Under the pieces are notes generated by a model that worked only from the letters and a program-made list of their open reading frames with translations, was not told the origin of the DNA and made no database searches. Source: Burkholderia sp. BCC0322 (GTDB taxonomy: Bacteria > Pseudomonadota > Gammaproteobacteria > Burkholderiales > Burkholderiaceae). From it: a DNA stretch of 64,000 bases. The stretch lies in assembly GCF_902833045.1 (NCBI RefSeq), contig NZ_CADFDU010000002.1, forward strand, positions 558,001 to 622,000. The letters are read 5' to 3'. The stretch's first letter is position 1; every line of letters begins with the position of its first letter. Shown here piece by piece: positions 8,436-16,743 of this stretch. The position numbers and the translations under genes were made by a program.

Positions 8436-9746
8436 TCAGACGAGCGATGCGTCGCGCGTTTCACGCATCAGCAGCACACCGATCAGGCTGATTGCCGCCG
8501 CAACCGATACATAACCGCCGACCCACGACAGCCCGCCGCGCGCTGCCAGCAGTTGCGCGATATACGGCGCGATCGACGCACCGAGGATCCCGCCGAGGTT
8601 GTACGCGACGCCCGCGCCCGTATAGCGGACGTTGGTCGGGAACAGTTCCGGCAGCAGCGCGCCCATCGGCGCGAACGTCACGCCCATCAGGAACAGCTCG
8701 ATCGTCAGGAACAGCGCGACGAGCGGCATCGAGCCGCTACCGAGCAGCGGCTCCATCGCAAAACCCGACAGCAGCGCGGCGATCGCGCCCACGACCAGCA
8801 CCGGTTTGCGGCCGAAGCGGTCGGATGCCCACGCGGACAGCGGCGTCGCGAGTCCCATGAACACGACCGCGAAACACAGCAGGCCGAGGAAACTCTGGCG
8901 CGGAATATGCAGCGCCGACACGCCATACGACAGCGAGAACACCGTCGAGATGTAGAACAGCGTGTAGCAGACGACCATTGCAAGCGCACCGAGCAGCGTC
9001 GGCTGCCAGTGTTGCGTGATCAGTGTCGCGACCGGCACGCGCACGCGCTCGTTGCGATCGAGTGCGGCCTGGAACGCGGGCGTTTCGGTTATCTTGAGCC
9101 GCACGTACAGGCCGAGCGCGACGAGCACCGCACTGACCAGGAACGGAATGCGCCAGCCCCAACTGCGGAACTGCTCGTCCGACAGCGACAGCGCGAGCGC
9201 GAAGAACAGGCCATTCGACATCAGGAAGCCGACCGACGGCCCGAGCTGCGGAAACATCCCGAACCAGCCGCGCTTGCCCTGCGGCGCGTGCTCGGTCGCG
9301 AGCAGCGCGGCGCCGCCCCATTCGCCGCCGAGGCCGATCCCCTGGCCGAAGCGCAGCACGCACAGCAGCACCGGCGCGAGCGTGCCGATCGCGTCGTAGC
9401 CGGGCACGAAGCCGATCGCGGTGGTGGACACGCCCATCACGAGCAGCGATGCGACGAGCGTCGATTTGCGGCCGATGCGGTCGCCGAAGTGCCCGAACAG
9501 GAACGACCCGATCGGGCGTGCAATGAACGCGATACCGAACGTCACGAACGCGGACAGCGCCTGTGCGGTCGCGGAGCCGTGCGGGAAGAACACGGGGCCG
9601 ATGACGAGCGCGGCGGCCGTTGCGTACACGTAGAAATCGTAGAACTCGATCGCGGTGCCGATGAAGCTCGCGAACACGATGCGCCGGTGGCTGACGGCGC
9701 CGGCCGAACCGGTTGCGTGTGCAACGGCCGGGGGGGATGCGGACAT
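8436..9746 (-). CDS. MFS transporter, metabolite:H+ symporter (MHS) family
   Basis: 436-residue, 12-helix major facilitator. MHS signatures include ASFIGTAIEFYDFYVY near the N-terminus, GHFGDRIGRKSTL (the helix 2-3 loop motif), RFGQGIGLGGEWGGA in helix 4 and WASDRFGRKPVL in the central loop. Relatives (ProP, KgtP, ShiA) import osmolytes, 2-oxoglutarate or shikimate; the substrate here is not evident. The ATG at 9746 has GGAGA 6 bases upstream and begins a typical N-terminus (MSASPPAV). The gene is monocistronic, with no catabolic neighbours to suggest a ligand. Confidence 0.92.
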   Translation of the reverse strand: MSASPPAVAHATGSAGAVSHRRIVFASFIGTAIEFYDFYVYATAAALVIGPVFFPHGSATAQALSAFVTFGIAFIARPIGSFLFGHFGDRIGRKSTLVASLLVMGVSTTAIGFVPGYDAIGTLAPVLLCVLRFGQGIGLGGEWGGAALLATEHAPQGKRGWFGMFPQLGPSVGFLMSNGLFFALALSLSDEQFRSWGWRIPFLVSAVLVALGLYVRLKITETPAFQAALDRNERVRVPVATLITQHWQPTLLGALAMVVCYTLFYISTVFSLSYGVSALHIPRQSFLGLLCFAVVFMGLATPLSAWASDRFGRKPVLVVGAIAALLSGFAMEPLLGSGSMPLVALFLTIELFLMGVTFAPMGALLPELFPTNVRYTGAGVAYNLGGILGASIAPYIAQLLAARGGLSWVGGYVSVAAAISLIGVLLMRETRDASLV

Positions 9747-10037
9747 GGATGTCTCCGTTTTGTCGTTGGGGCGGTCGGCTGGGCGTGCGGTCGGGCAGGC
9801 GGACGCCTGCCGGGGGCAGCCGAGCGGATGATGCGGTGGCGGCGTGGACGCGCGCCGTGGCGCGGACGTCACCCGCCGGTCGACGATGGAGACGGGTACG
9901 TCGCCGCCGCCCGGTGCCGGCGTGGTCGGCTCGCGTGCCGGATGGGGCGCGCGAACGCGCGCGGCGTGGTGGTCGCGCGATTGCGGAAAATTATAGCCAG
10001 CGCCGCCGCGCACCGGCAATCGCGGTGCGGCGACCGG

Positions 10038-10529
10038 TCAGTCGATCGATTGCGCCTGCGCCGACGCGGTGCTTTGCAACTGGAAGTGGCCGTCGTCGTT
10101 GAAGAGCCAGCCTTCCATCAATTCGAGCCGGCCGTTGCCGTCGAGCAGTCGCGACGGTGGTGGCGGCAGCGGCGCCGAGCGGCGCAGCGACGCGAGCGCG
10201 AGTGCTTCCGCTTCGCTGTCGCCATTGCTGCGATAGACGGACGCGTTGACGAGCCGGCCGCTGCCATCGACGGTGAAGGCCACGACGACGAGCGAGCGGA
10301 GCATGGCTTGTGGTGTGCCGTGCAGCATCCCGGAGGGATTGCGTTCGGCGACACGCAGCGCGACTTCGACGCGGTACTGGTCGAGGCTGCCGCTGCGGGT
10401 GATCGACGGAATCGTCAGGACCGAGCGCAGTGACGGAGGCGGCGTGATCGTGCACGCCGCGAGCATGGCGACGACGGCCAGCGCAACTGCACGCAGCCGG
10501 TCGACGCGCGGACGGGAAAGGGGGCGCAT
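10038..10529 (-). CDS. Lipoprotein with a TonB C-terminal-like domain
   Basis: 163-residue protein with a lipoprotein signal ending MLAAC (Cys26). The mature part, about 45-115, resembles the TonB/TolA C-terminal fold: YRVEVALRVAERN, VVVAFTVDGSGRLVNASVYRSNGDSEAEALALASLRRSAPLPPPP. Canonical TonB energises outer-membrane transport but carries an N-terminal transmembrane anchor; here the domain is lipid-anchored with no ExbB/ExbD nearby, so an energy-transducing role is doubtful. It lies alone behind the MHS transporter. Confidence 0.7.
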   Translation of the reverse strand: MRPLSRPRVDRLRAVALAVVAMLAACTITPPPSLRSVLTIPSITRSGSLDQYRVEVALRVAERNPSGMLHGTPQAMLRSLVVVAFTVDGSGRLVNASVYRSNGDSEAEALALASLRRSAPLPPPPSRLLDGNGRLELMEGWLFNDDGHFQLQSTASAQAQSID

Positions 10530-10826
10530 GGGAGGCTAGCCAGAAGTGACTATAAAAAAATGATAGGCGCACGGACGCGAGCCGATATCGGGAGAAACGC
10601 ATAATGCGCGATGCCGGATGATGCGATCGCTGATGACGAGAAGGCGTGCGCTTGCGCATCGCGATGTGACGCGACATGTGACAGCACGCTCGCGTGGCTG
10701 CCTTCCGTGTGCGGCCCTGCGTGCGTGTTGCACGGTTGAAAGAAAGGCGAGGAACGCGAGTGGCGCGCAGGCACGTGACGATCGTCCGGCCGCCCGCGCA
10801 CGCTTCAGCGATGCGTGCCGCCTGGT
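10530..10826. other. Non-coding gap of about 300 bases
   Basis: Between the TonB-domain lipoprotein and a 97-aa unknown gene, both on the minus strand. It holds an AT-rich spot near 10550-10562 that could carry the lipoprotein promoter. No terminator, RNA gene or credible ORF is visible. Confidence 0.4.
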
Positions 10827-11120
10827 TCAGAAGCCGTGCGTGACGAGCGACAGGATCGACAGGTCGGGATGCGTGCCGTCGATGATGCTCTTGCCGATGT
10901 GCACGGCTTCGTGGACGGCTTCATCGAGGCTCGCGAAGCTTTCCTCGCCGTCCGCGTGGAACGGCACCGCGTGACCGGGCAATGCGGGATTCGCGCCCGG
11001 ATGGCACACGTAGCCGGTGTAGGTGTAGCGCGTGTCGCTACCGGGCACGACGGCCGGCATGACATGGACCTCGAAGCCTTCGTAATCGACGTGTTCCGCC
11101 GGTGTCGACAGTTCGGTCAT
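10827..11120 (-). CDS. Conserved-looking small protein of unknown function (97 aa)
   Basis: Soluble, acidic, His-rich 97-residue protein with no signal peptide or membrane helix. Notable segments are YEGFEVHVMPAVVPGSDTRYTYTGYVCHPG and SFASLDEAVHEAVHIGKSIIDG, which suggest a small alpha/beta fold. CGGAGATCGCC before the ATG gives a good ribosome site. Transcribed alone. I do not recognise the family and assign no function. Confidence 0.75.
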   Translation of the reverse strand: MTELSTPAEHVDYEGFEVHVMPAVVPGSDTRYTYTGYVCHPGANPALPGHAVPFHADGEESFASLDEAVHEAVHIGKSIIDGTHPDLSILSLVTHGF

Positions 11121-11353
11121 GGCGATCTCCGTGTACCGCCCGCAGGGGTGGCGCGCGCGGCATCGAGTACGCGGCGGCGGTCGTGTCGCCGTGTTGATCG
11201 AATTCTAGGTGATCGAACGGCCGGCCGGGAGGCTTCCAGCGCGATGCGGCCCGACGATGGGCCCGCTGCCCGCGCCCGTGGGTCTGGTACCGCTCGGGAC
11301 CCGGCACGAACGCACGTGCCGTTTCGTCGGACGGGTTCGCGCGCGGCGCTGCA

Positions 11354-11749
11354 TCATTGTTTGCAGCGCGCGTCCTTGCGTTGCACGACGATGATCACCG
11401 GGTATTTCTGGCCGTGGTCGAGTTCCACACGCGCGACGACGGTCAGCGTCGCCGGATCGGAATCGTCGTACACGCTGACCTGTTCGTTCCGGAGGTAGGT
11501 CACACCGGTGCAGTTCGACGTGCGTCCGTCGTCCCCGACTTTGCACTGGAGGTCGTTGTCCTTCAGGTAGTTGTAGGGCGACGGACTTGCAAGGTATTCG
11601 CTCAGGCCGCGCGGCGAGCCGCCGACGCCGGTCACGTAGGCAATCGCGCACGACGCGTGCGTATCGCTGCCGGAGGTGGTGTCCGCTGTCGCCTGCGTGC
11701 TGACGGCAACCAGCAGCGCGGCGAGCGCCGAGACGATGAAGGGCTTCAT
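11354..11749 (-). CDS. Secreted protein of unknown function (131 aa)
   Basis: Exported protein: signal peptide MKPFIVSALAALLVAVSTQATA, cleaved about residue 22. The mature domain has four cysteines (SCAIAY, LQCKVG, NCTG and the terminal RCKQ), consistent with two disulfides in the periplasm or outside. Aromatic and polar segments such as YLASPSPYNYLKDND and LDHGQKYPVIIVVQRKD suggest a beta-rich fold. The ATG at 11749 is chosen because the signal peptide begins there; longer frames lack support. Function unknown. Confidence 0.7.
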   Translation of the reverse strand: MKPFIVSALAALLVAVSTQATADTTSGSDTHASCAIAYVTGVGGSPRGLSEYLASPSPYNYLKDNDLQCKVGDDGRTSNCTGVTYLRNEQVSVYDDSDPATLTVVARVELDHGQKYPVIIVVQRKDARCKQ

Positions 11750-11845
11750 GACGTGGTTTTCCCGTTTCGCGAATCGGAGCGCCGGATTGTAACGGCATCC
11801 GGCGCGATGCGTCGGAACGTGAGGGACGGGTGTGTGCGGGCCAAC

Positions 11846-11880
11846 AAAAAACCCCGTCATTCGGTGAATGGACGGGGTTT
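11846..11880 (-). terminator. Intrinsic terminator of tRNA-Ser
   Basis: On the minus strand, a long stem (AAACCCCGTC with a bulged C, then ATTC, pairing with GAATGACGGGGTTT) around the loop ACC, followed by six T. It begins 12 bases after the tRNA 3' end. Confidence 0.85.
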
Positions 11881-11891
11881 GGCGAATTTCC

Positions 11892-11979
11892 TGGCGGAAG
11901 CGGTGAGATTCGAACTCACGGACAGTTTCCCGTCGCCGGTTTTCAAGACCGGTGCCTTAAACCGCTCGGCCACGCTTCC
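11892..11979 (-). tRNA. tRNA-Ser(UGA)
   Basis: An 88-base class II tRNA with encoded CCA. Acceptor strand GGAAGCG pairs with CGCTTCC. The anticodon loop CTTGAAA gives anticodon TGA, reading UCA. There is a long variable arm (CGACGGGAAACTGTCCG) and T-loop TTCGAAT. A TACAAT -10-like box lies just upstream, at about 11991-11996 on the minus strand. Its terminator is at 11846-11880. Confidence 0.97.
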
Positions 11980-12023
11980 ACACGAGGCGGCATTGTAACC
12001 GAAATGCCGCGAGGTTCATTCCT

Positions 12024-13238
12024 TCAATCGTCGCGCAGGAACAATTCCTGCAGGTCGTTGAGGAAACGCTGGCCGAGCGGTGTCGGTGCGATCTGCGCGA
12101 AATCGCGCGCGATCAGGCCGCGTCGTTCCGCTTCCTGCAGCGCCGGTTCGATCGTGCTCATCGGCAGGCCCGTGCGTTCGGCGAAGCTGTGCACGGGGAA
12201 ACCCTCGACGAGCCGCAGTGTGTTCAGCATGAACTCGAACGGCAGGTCGCGCGCGCCGACTTCACGTTCTTCCTGTACGGCCGCGCCGGCCATCGCCTGC
12301 TCGATGAAGGTTGCCGGGTGCTTGTAGCGTGCCTGCCGCAGGATCCGGTTCGGGAACGACAGCTTCGTGTGGGCGCCCGCACCGATCCCGAGATAGTCGC
12401 CGAAGCGCCAGTAGTTCAGGTTGTGCTTGCACTGATGATTCGGCCTGGCATACGCGGAAACTTCGTAGCGTCCGTAACCGGCCTCGGCCGTGCGCGCGTG
12501 AATCCATTCCTGCATGTCGGCCGATGCGTCGTCGTCGGGCACGACCGGCGGGAACTTCGCGAACAGCGTATTCGGCTCGAGCGTCAGGTGATACAGCGAC
12601 AGATGCGGTGGCGCGTACGACAGCGCGGTCTCGATGTCGGTACGGCATTCGTCGAGCGTCTGGTTCGGCAGCGCGAACATCAGGTCGAGGTTGAAGTTGT
12701 CGAAGTTCTTCGCGGCGATCTCGACGGCCGCGCGTGCCTGCGTGGTGTCGTGAATCCGGCCTAGCGCCTTCAGGTGCGTTTCGTTGAAGCTCTGGATGCC
12801 GACCGACAGGCGATTCACGCCGCTCGCGCGGAACTGCGCGAACTTCGCGGCCTCGAACGTGCCCGGATTCGCCTCGAGCGTGATCTCGGCATCGGCGTCG
12901 AGCGGCAGCAGCGCCCGCACGTCGGACAGCATCCGTTCGAGGCCGGCCGCCGACAGCAGGCTCGGCGTCCCGCCGCCGATGAATACCGTATGCACCTGCC
13001 GGCCCCACACGAGCGGTAGCGCCTGCTCGAGATCGGCGCGCAGCGCGTCGAGATATTCGGTTTCCGGAAACCGCTCGCCCTTCCACTCGTGCGAATTGAA
13101 ATCGCAGTACGGGCACTTGCGCACGCACCACGGGAAATGCACATACAGCGCGAGCGGCGGCAGCGACGTGAGCCGCACCTGGCCGGGCGACGTGAAGGTC
13201 GCGACGACGCGCGCGCCGGTTTCCGCGGCCTGGCTCAT
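12024..13238 (-). CDS. hemW: Radical SAM protein HemW (haem chaperone)
   Basis: Radical-SAM protein of the coproporphyrinogen dehydrogenase family that in bacteria acts as a haem chaperone rather than as HemN. The cluster motif CVRKCPYCDF (CxxxCxxC) lies at about residues 37-46, with an extra downstream CDF typical of HemW. GGGTPSLLS and ITLEANPGT are SAM-binding elements. 404 residues is normal. The start at 13238 has CGGAGGT upstream. It is the third gene of rph-rdgB-hemW, 34 bases after rdgB. Confidence 0.93.
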   Translation of the reverse strand: MSQAAETGARVVATFTSPGQVRLTSLPPLALYVHFPWCVRKCPYCDFNSHEWKGERFPETEYLDALRADLEQALPLVWGRQVHTVFIGGGTPSLLSAAGLERMLSDVRALLPLDADAEITLEANPGTFEAAKFAQFRASGVNRLSVGIQSFNETHLKALGRIHDTTQARAAVEIAAKNFDNFNLDLMFALPNQTLDECRTDIETALSYAPPHLSLYHLTLEPNTLFAKFPPVVPDDDASADMQEWIHARTAEAGYGRYEVSAYARPNHQCKHNLNYWRFGDYLGIGAGAHTKLSFPNRILRQARYKHPATFIEQAMAGAAVQEEREVGARDLPFEFMLNTLRLVEGFPVHSFAERTGLPMSTIEPALQEAERRGLIARDFAQIAPTPLGQRFLNDLQELFLRDD

Positions 13239-13272
13239 GCAACCTCCGTTGGCGAACGGGTATCGAGCGCGC

Positions 13273-13899
13273 TCATGCTTCCTCCGCGAGCCGCGCCAGC
13301 AGCGCCTTCAGCGCCAGCGCGCGATGGCTGTGCGTGTTCTTCACGGCCGGCTCGAGTTCGGCGGCCGTCGCGCCGAGCGACGGCAGGTAGAAATACGGGT
13401 CGTAGCCGAATCCGTGCTCGCCGCGCGGCGTATCGACGATCTCGCCCGCCCAGCGCCCTTCGGCGAACAGCGGTTCGGGGTCGTCCGCATGGCGTACGAG
13501 CGCGAGCACGCAGCAATAGTATGCGCGCCGGTCGTCGACGCCGTGCAGCTGCTCGACGAGATACGCGTTGTTCGCCGCGTCGCCCTTGTCGCGGCCCGCG
13601 CGTTGCGCGTAGCGCGCCGAATAGACGCCCGGGGCGCCGCGCAGCACGCGCACGCACAGCCCCGAATCGTCGGCGATTGCCGGCAGCCCGGTGAGCCGCG
13701 CCGCATGGCGCGCCTTCGTCAGCGCGTTCTCGATGAAGGTGCCGAACGGCTCTTCCGCTTCCGGCACGGCAAGGTCGCCCTGCGGGACGATCTCGATGCC
13801 GACCGTCGAGAACAGCGCGGTGAATTCGCGCAGCTTGCCGGCGTTGTTCGACGCGAGAACGATGCGCGACAGCGGCGCGATGGTGTGGTCGTCCGGCAT
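13273..13899 (-). CDS. rdgB: RdgB/HAM1 non-canonical purine NTP pyrophosphatase
   Basis: House-cleaning enzyme that hydrolyses dITP, ITP and XTP to monophosphates, preventing their incorporation into nucleic acids. Motifs: VLASNNAGKLREF (SxNxxK) near the N-terminus, ETFxENAxxKA as GTFIENALTKARHAA, ADDSGLCVRVL, and the C-terminal SHRALALKAL. 208 residues fits the family. One base separates its ATG from the rph stop codon, so it is translationally linked to rph. Confidence 0.96.
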   Translation of the reverse strand: MPDDHTIAPLSRIVLASNNAGKLREFTALFSTVGIEIVPQGDLAVPEAEEPFGTFIENALTKARHAARLTGLPAIADDSGLCVRVLRGAPGVYSARYAQRAGRDKGDAANNAYLVEQLHGVDDRRAYYCCVLALVRHADDPEPLFAEGRWAGEIVDTPRGEHGFGYDPYFYLPSLGATAAELEPAVKNTHSHRALALKALLARLAEEA

Positions 13900-13900
13900 G

Positions 13901-14632
13901 TCAGGCGCCCAGCACGTCTTTCTGGAGCTGCACGAGCTCGGCGATCCCGCCTTGCGCGAGGTCGAGCAGCGCGTTCATCTCGGCGCGCGAGAACGGCACG
14001 CCTTCGGCCGTGCCCTGAACTTCGACGAAACCGCCGGCGCCCGTCATCACGACGTTCATGTCGGTGTCGCACCGCGAATCTTCCGCGTAATCGAGGTCGA
14101 GTACGGGGGCGCCTTCGTACACGCCGACCGAGATCGCGGCGACGTGGTCGGTGATCGGCGAGCGCGTGAGCTTGCCGGCCGCGATCAGCGTCGACACGGC
14201 GTCGTGTGCGGCGACGAACGCGCCGGTGATGCTCGCCGTGCGGGTGCCGCCGTCGGCCTGGATCACGTCGCAGTCGATGTGGATCGTGCGCGGGCCGAGC
14301 GCCTCGAGGTCGAACACCGCGCGCAGCGCGCGGCCGATCAGGCGCTGAATTTCCTGCGTGCGGCCGGTCTGCTTGCCGCGGGCGGCTTCGCGGTCGCTGC
14401 GCGTGTGCGTCGCGCGCGGCAGCATCCCGTATTCGGCGGTCAGCCAGCCTTGCCCGCGGTCGCGCAGGAAGTCGGGGACGCGTTCGGAGACGCTCGCGGT
14501 GCAGAGCACCTTGGTGTCGCCGAATTCGACCAGCACCGAGCCTTCGGCATGTTTCGTGTAGTGGCGCGTAAGGGCGACCTTGCGGAGTGCGTCGGCGCGG
14601 CGGCCGCTCGGGCGGGAAACGGAGGACGTCAT
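13901..14632 (-). CDS. rph: Ribonuclease PH
   Basis: Phosphorolytic 3'-to-5' exoribonuclease that trims tRNA 3' ends. The 243-residue protein shows the family pattern: [67 protein letters not shown] with the phosphate-binding Arg, and [21 protein letters not shown]. The ATG at 14632 has GGAGG upstream. First gene of rph-rdgB-hemW; divergent from yicC. Confidence 0.97.
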   Translation of the reverse strand: MTSSVSRPSGRRADALRKVALTRHYTKHAEGSVLVEFGDTKVLCTASVSERVPDFLRDRGQGWLTAEYGMLPRATHTRSDREAARGKQTGRTQEIQRLIGRALRAVFDLEALGPRTIHIDCDVIQADGGTRTASITGAFVAAHDAVSTLIAAGKLTRSPITDHVAAISVGVYEGAPVLDLDYAEDSRCDTDMNVVMTGAGGFVEVQGTAEGVPFSRAEMNALLDLAQGGIAELVQLQKDVLGA

Positions 14633-14804
14633 GTGGGAATCGCGGAACGAGAGGAAACCCCGATTTTAGCGCCGAACGGCGGGCGTGCCCGGCGGGGTGG
14701 TCCGCAAAAATGGGATAATGCGCGCTTCCCGCCCCGCGCTTTCCGATGCGCCGGGCGCCTCGACATATCCCGCCCGCGAGGGCACCCAGACGGCGAGACG
14801 AACC

Positions 14805-15728
14805 ATGATCTACAGCATGACGGGCTACGCGAGCGCGACGCGCGAACTCGCGACGGCCACCGGCAACGGCGGCACCAGCGTGTCGGTCGAACTGCGCACC
14901 GTGAACTCGCGCTTCCTCGACCTGAATTTCCGGATGCCGGACGACGTGCGTGCGTGCGAACCCGCGCTGCGCGAAATGCTGATGAACAAGCTGTCGCGCG
15001 GCAAGGTCGACATCCGCATCAACCTGCAGCGCGGTGAGCAGAGCATCGGCGCAGGCGCGCTGAACCAGTCCGCGCTCGGCCAGCTCGCCGAGCTCGAGCG
15101 CTCGGTGCTCGACACGTTCCCGGGCGTCGGCCGCCTGCGCGCGGGCGAGATCCTGCGCTGGCCCGGCGTGATCGCCGAGAGCGGCGTGTCGGCGGAGGCG
15201 ATCCGCGACGCGGTACTCGCGTGCGGCAAGGAAGCGATCGGCGAGCTCGTCGTCGTGCGCTCGCGCGAAGGCGCACAGCTGGCGACGATGCTGCTGACGA
15301 ACGTCACCGAGATGGAAGCGATCGTCGCACGCATCACGCCGCTCGTGCCGGAGCTGATCGCGAAGCACCAGCAGAAGATCGTCGAACGGTTGCAGGAGGC
15401 GCTCGGCATCGCGGCGCCCGAAGGCAGCTCGACGATCGTCACGCGCGAGGAAGCCGCGGAGCGCATTCGTCAGGAAGTGACGATGTACGGGATCCGGATC
15501 GACATCGCGGAAGAGCTGTCGCGGCTCACCGCGCACCTGAACGAAACGCGCCATGTGATCGAGAAGGGCGGCCGCGTCGGCAAGCGTCTCGACTTCATGA
15601 TGCAGGAACTGAATCGCGAAGCGAACACGCTCGGCTCGAAGGCGGCGGCGAAGGAACTTGCCGACGCGTCGATGGCGCTCAAGCTGCTGATCGAGCAGAT
15701 GCGCGAGCAAGTGCAAAACCTGGAGTAA
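14805..15728 (+). CDS. YicC-family endoribonuclease
   Basis: 307-residue YicC/YloC-family protein, reported in Escherichia coli to act as an endoribonuclease. The start MIYSMTGYASATRE and the C-terminal DUF1732 segment (RLDFMMQELNREANTLGSKA) are diagnostic. The ATG at 14805 is chosen because all homologues begin with this M-I-x-SMTG sequence. It precedes gmk by only 6 bases, so yicC-gmk is an operon, an arrangement conserved in many bacteria. Confidence 0.94.
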   Translation: MIYSMTGYASATRELATATGNGGTSVSVELRTVNSRFLDLNFRMPDDVRACEPALREMLMNKLSRGKVDIRINLQRGEQSIGAGALNQSALGQLAELERSVLDTFPGVGRLRAGEILRWPGVIAESGVSAEAIRDAVLACGKEAIGELVVVRSREGAQLATMLLTNVTEMEAIVARITPLVPELIAKHQQKIVERLQEALGIAAPEGSSTIVTREEAAERIRQEVTMYGIRIDIAEELSRLTAHLNETRHVIEKGGRVGKRLDFMMQELNREANTLGSKAAAKELADASMALKLLIEQMREQVQNLE

Positions 15729-16418
<690 letters not shown>

Positions 16419-16476
16419 CGCGGGGGACGAGGGACATAAGGTAGAATAAGCACTATATTCAGAAGGAATTACCAAC

Positions 16477-16680
16477 ATGGCTCGCATTACCGTCGAAGAC
16501 TGCCTGAAGCAAATCCCGAACCGCTTCGAACTGGCGCTCGCCGCCACCTATCGCGCGCGGCAGCTCGCGCAAGGCCATACGCCGAAGATCGAAAGCCGCG
16601 ACAAGCCGACCGTCGTCGCGCTGCGCGAAATCGCTGCCGGCCAGGTCGGCGTCGAGATGCTGAAGAAGGTGCCGGTGTAA
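16477..16680 (+). CDS. rpoZ: RNA polymerase omega subunit
   Basis: 67-residue omega subunit that assists beta' folding and contributes to the ppGpp site on RNA polymerase. [30 protein letters not shown] is the conserved N-terminal helix region. AGAAGGAAT before the ATG supplies the ribosome site; an AT-rich stretch (GTAGAATAAGC) just upstream may add a promoter. Lies between gmk and spoT. Confidence 0.97.
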
Positions 16681-16743
16681 CGCGCATCCGGCCCGTTCCA
16701 GCCATGTAATCCACGCGCGCAACGACTCGACCTGGAGGCGAAT

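Noticed and set aside
11357-11998. 213-residue plus-strand ORF through the tRNA-Ser region
   Set aside because: It runs through a tRNA and a terminator, so it cannot be a gene.
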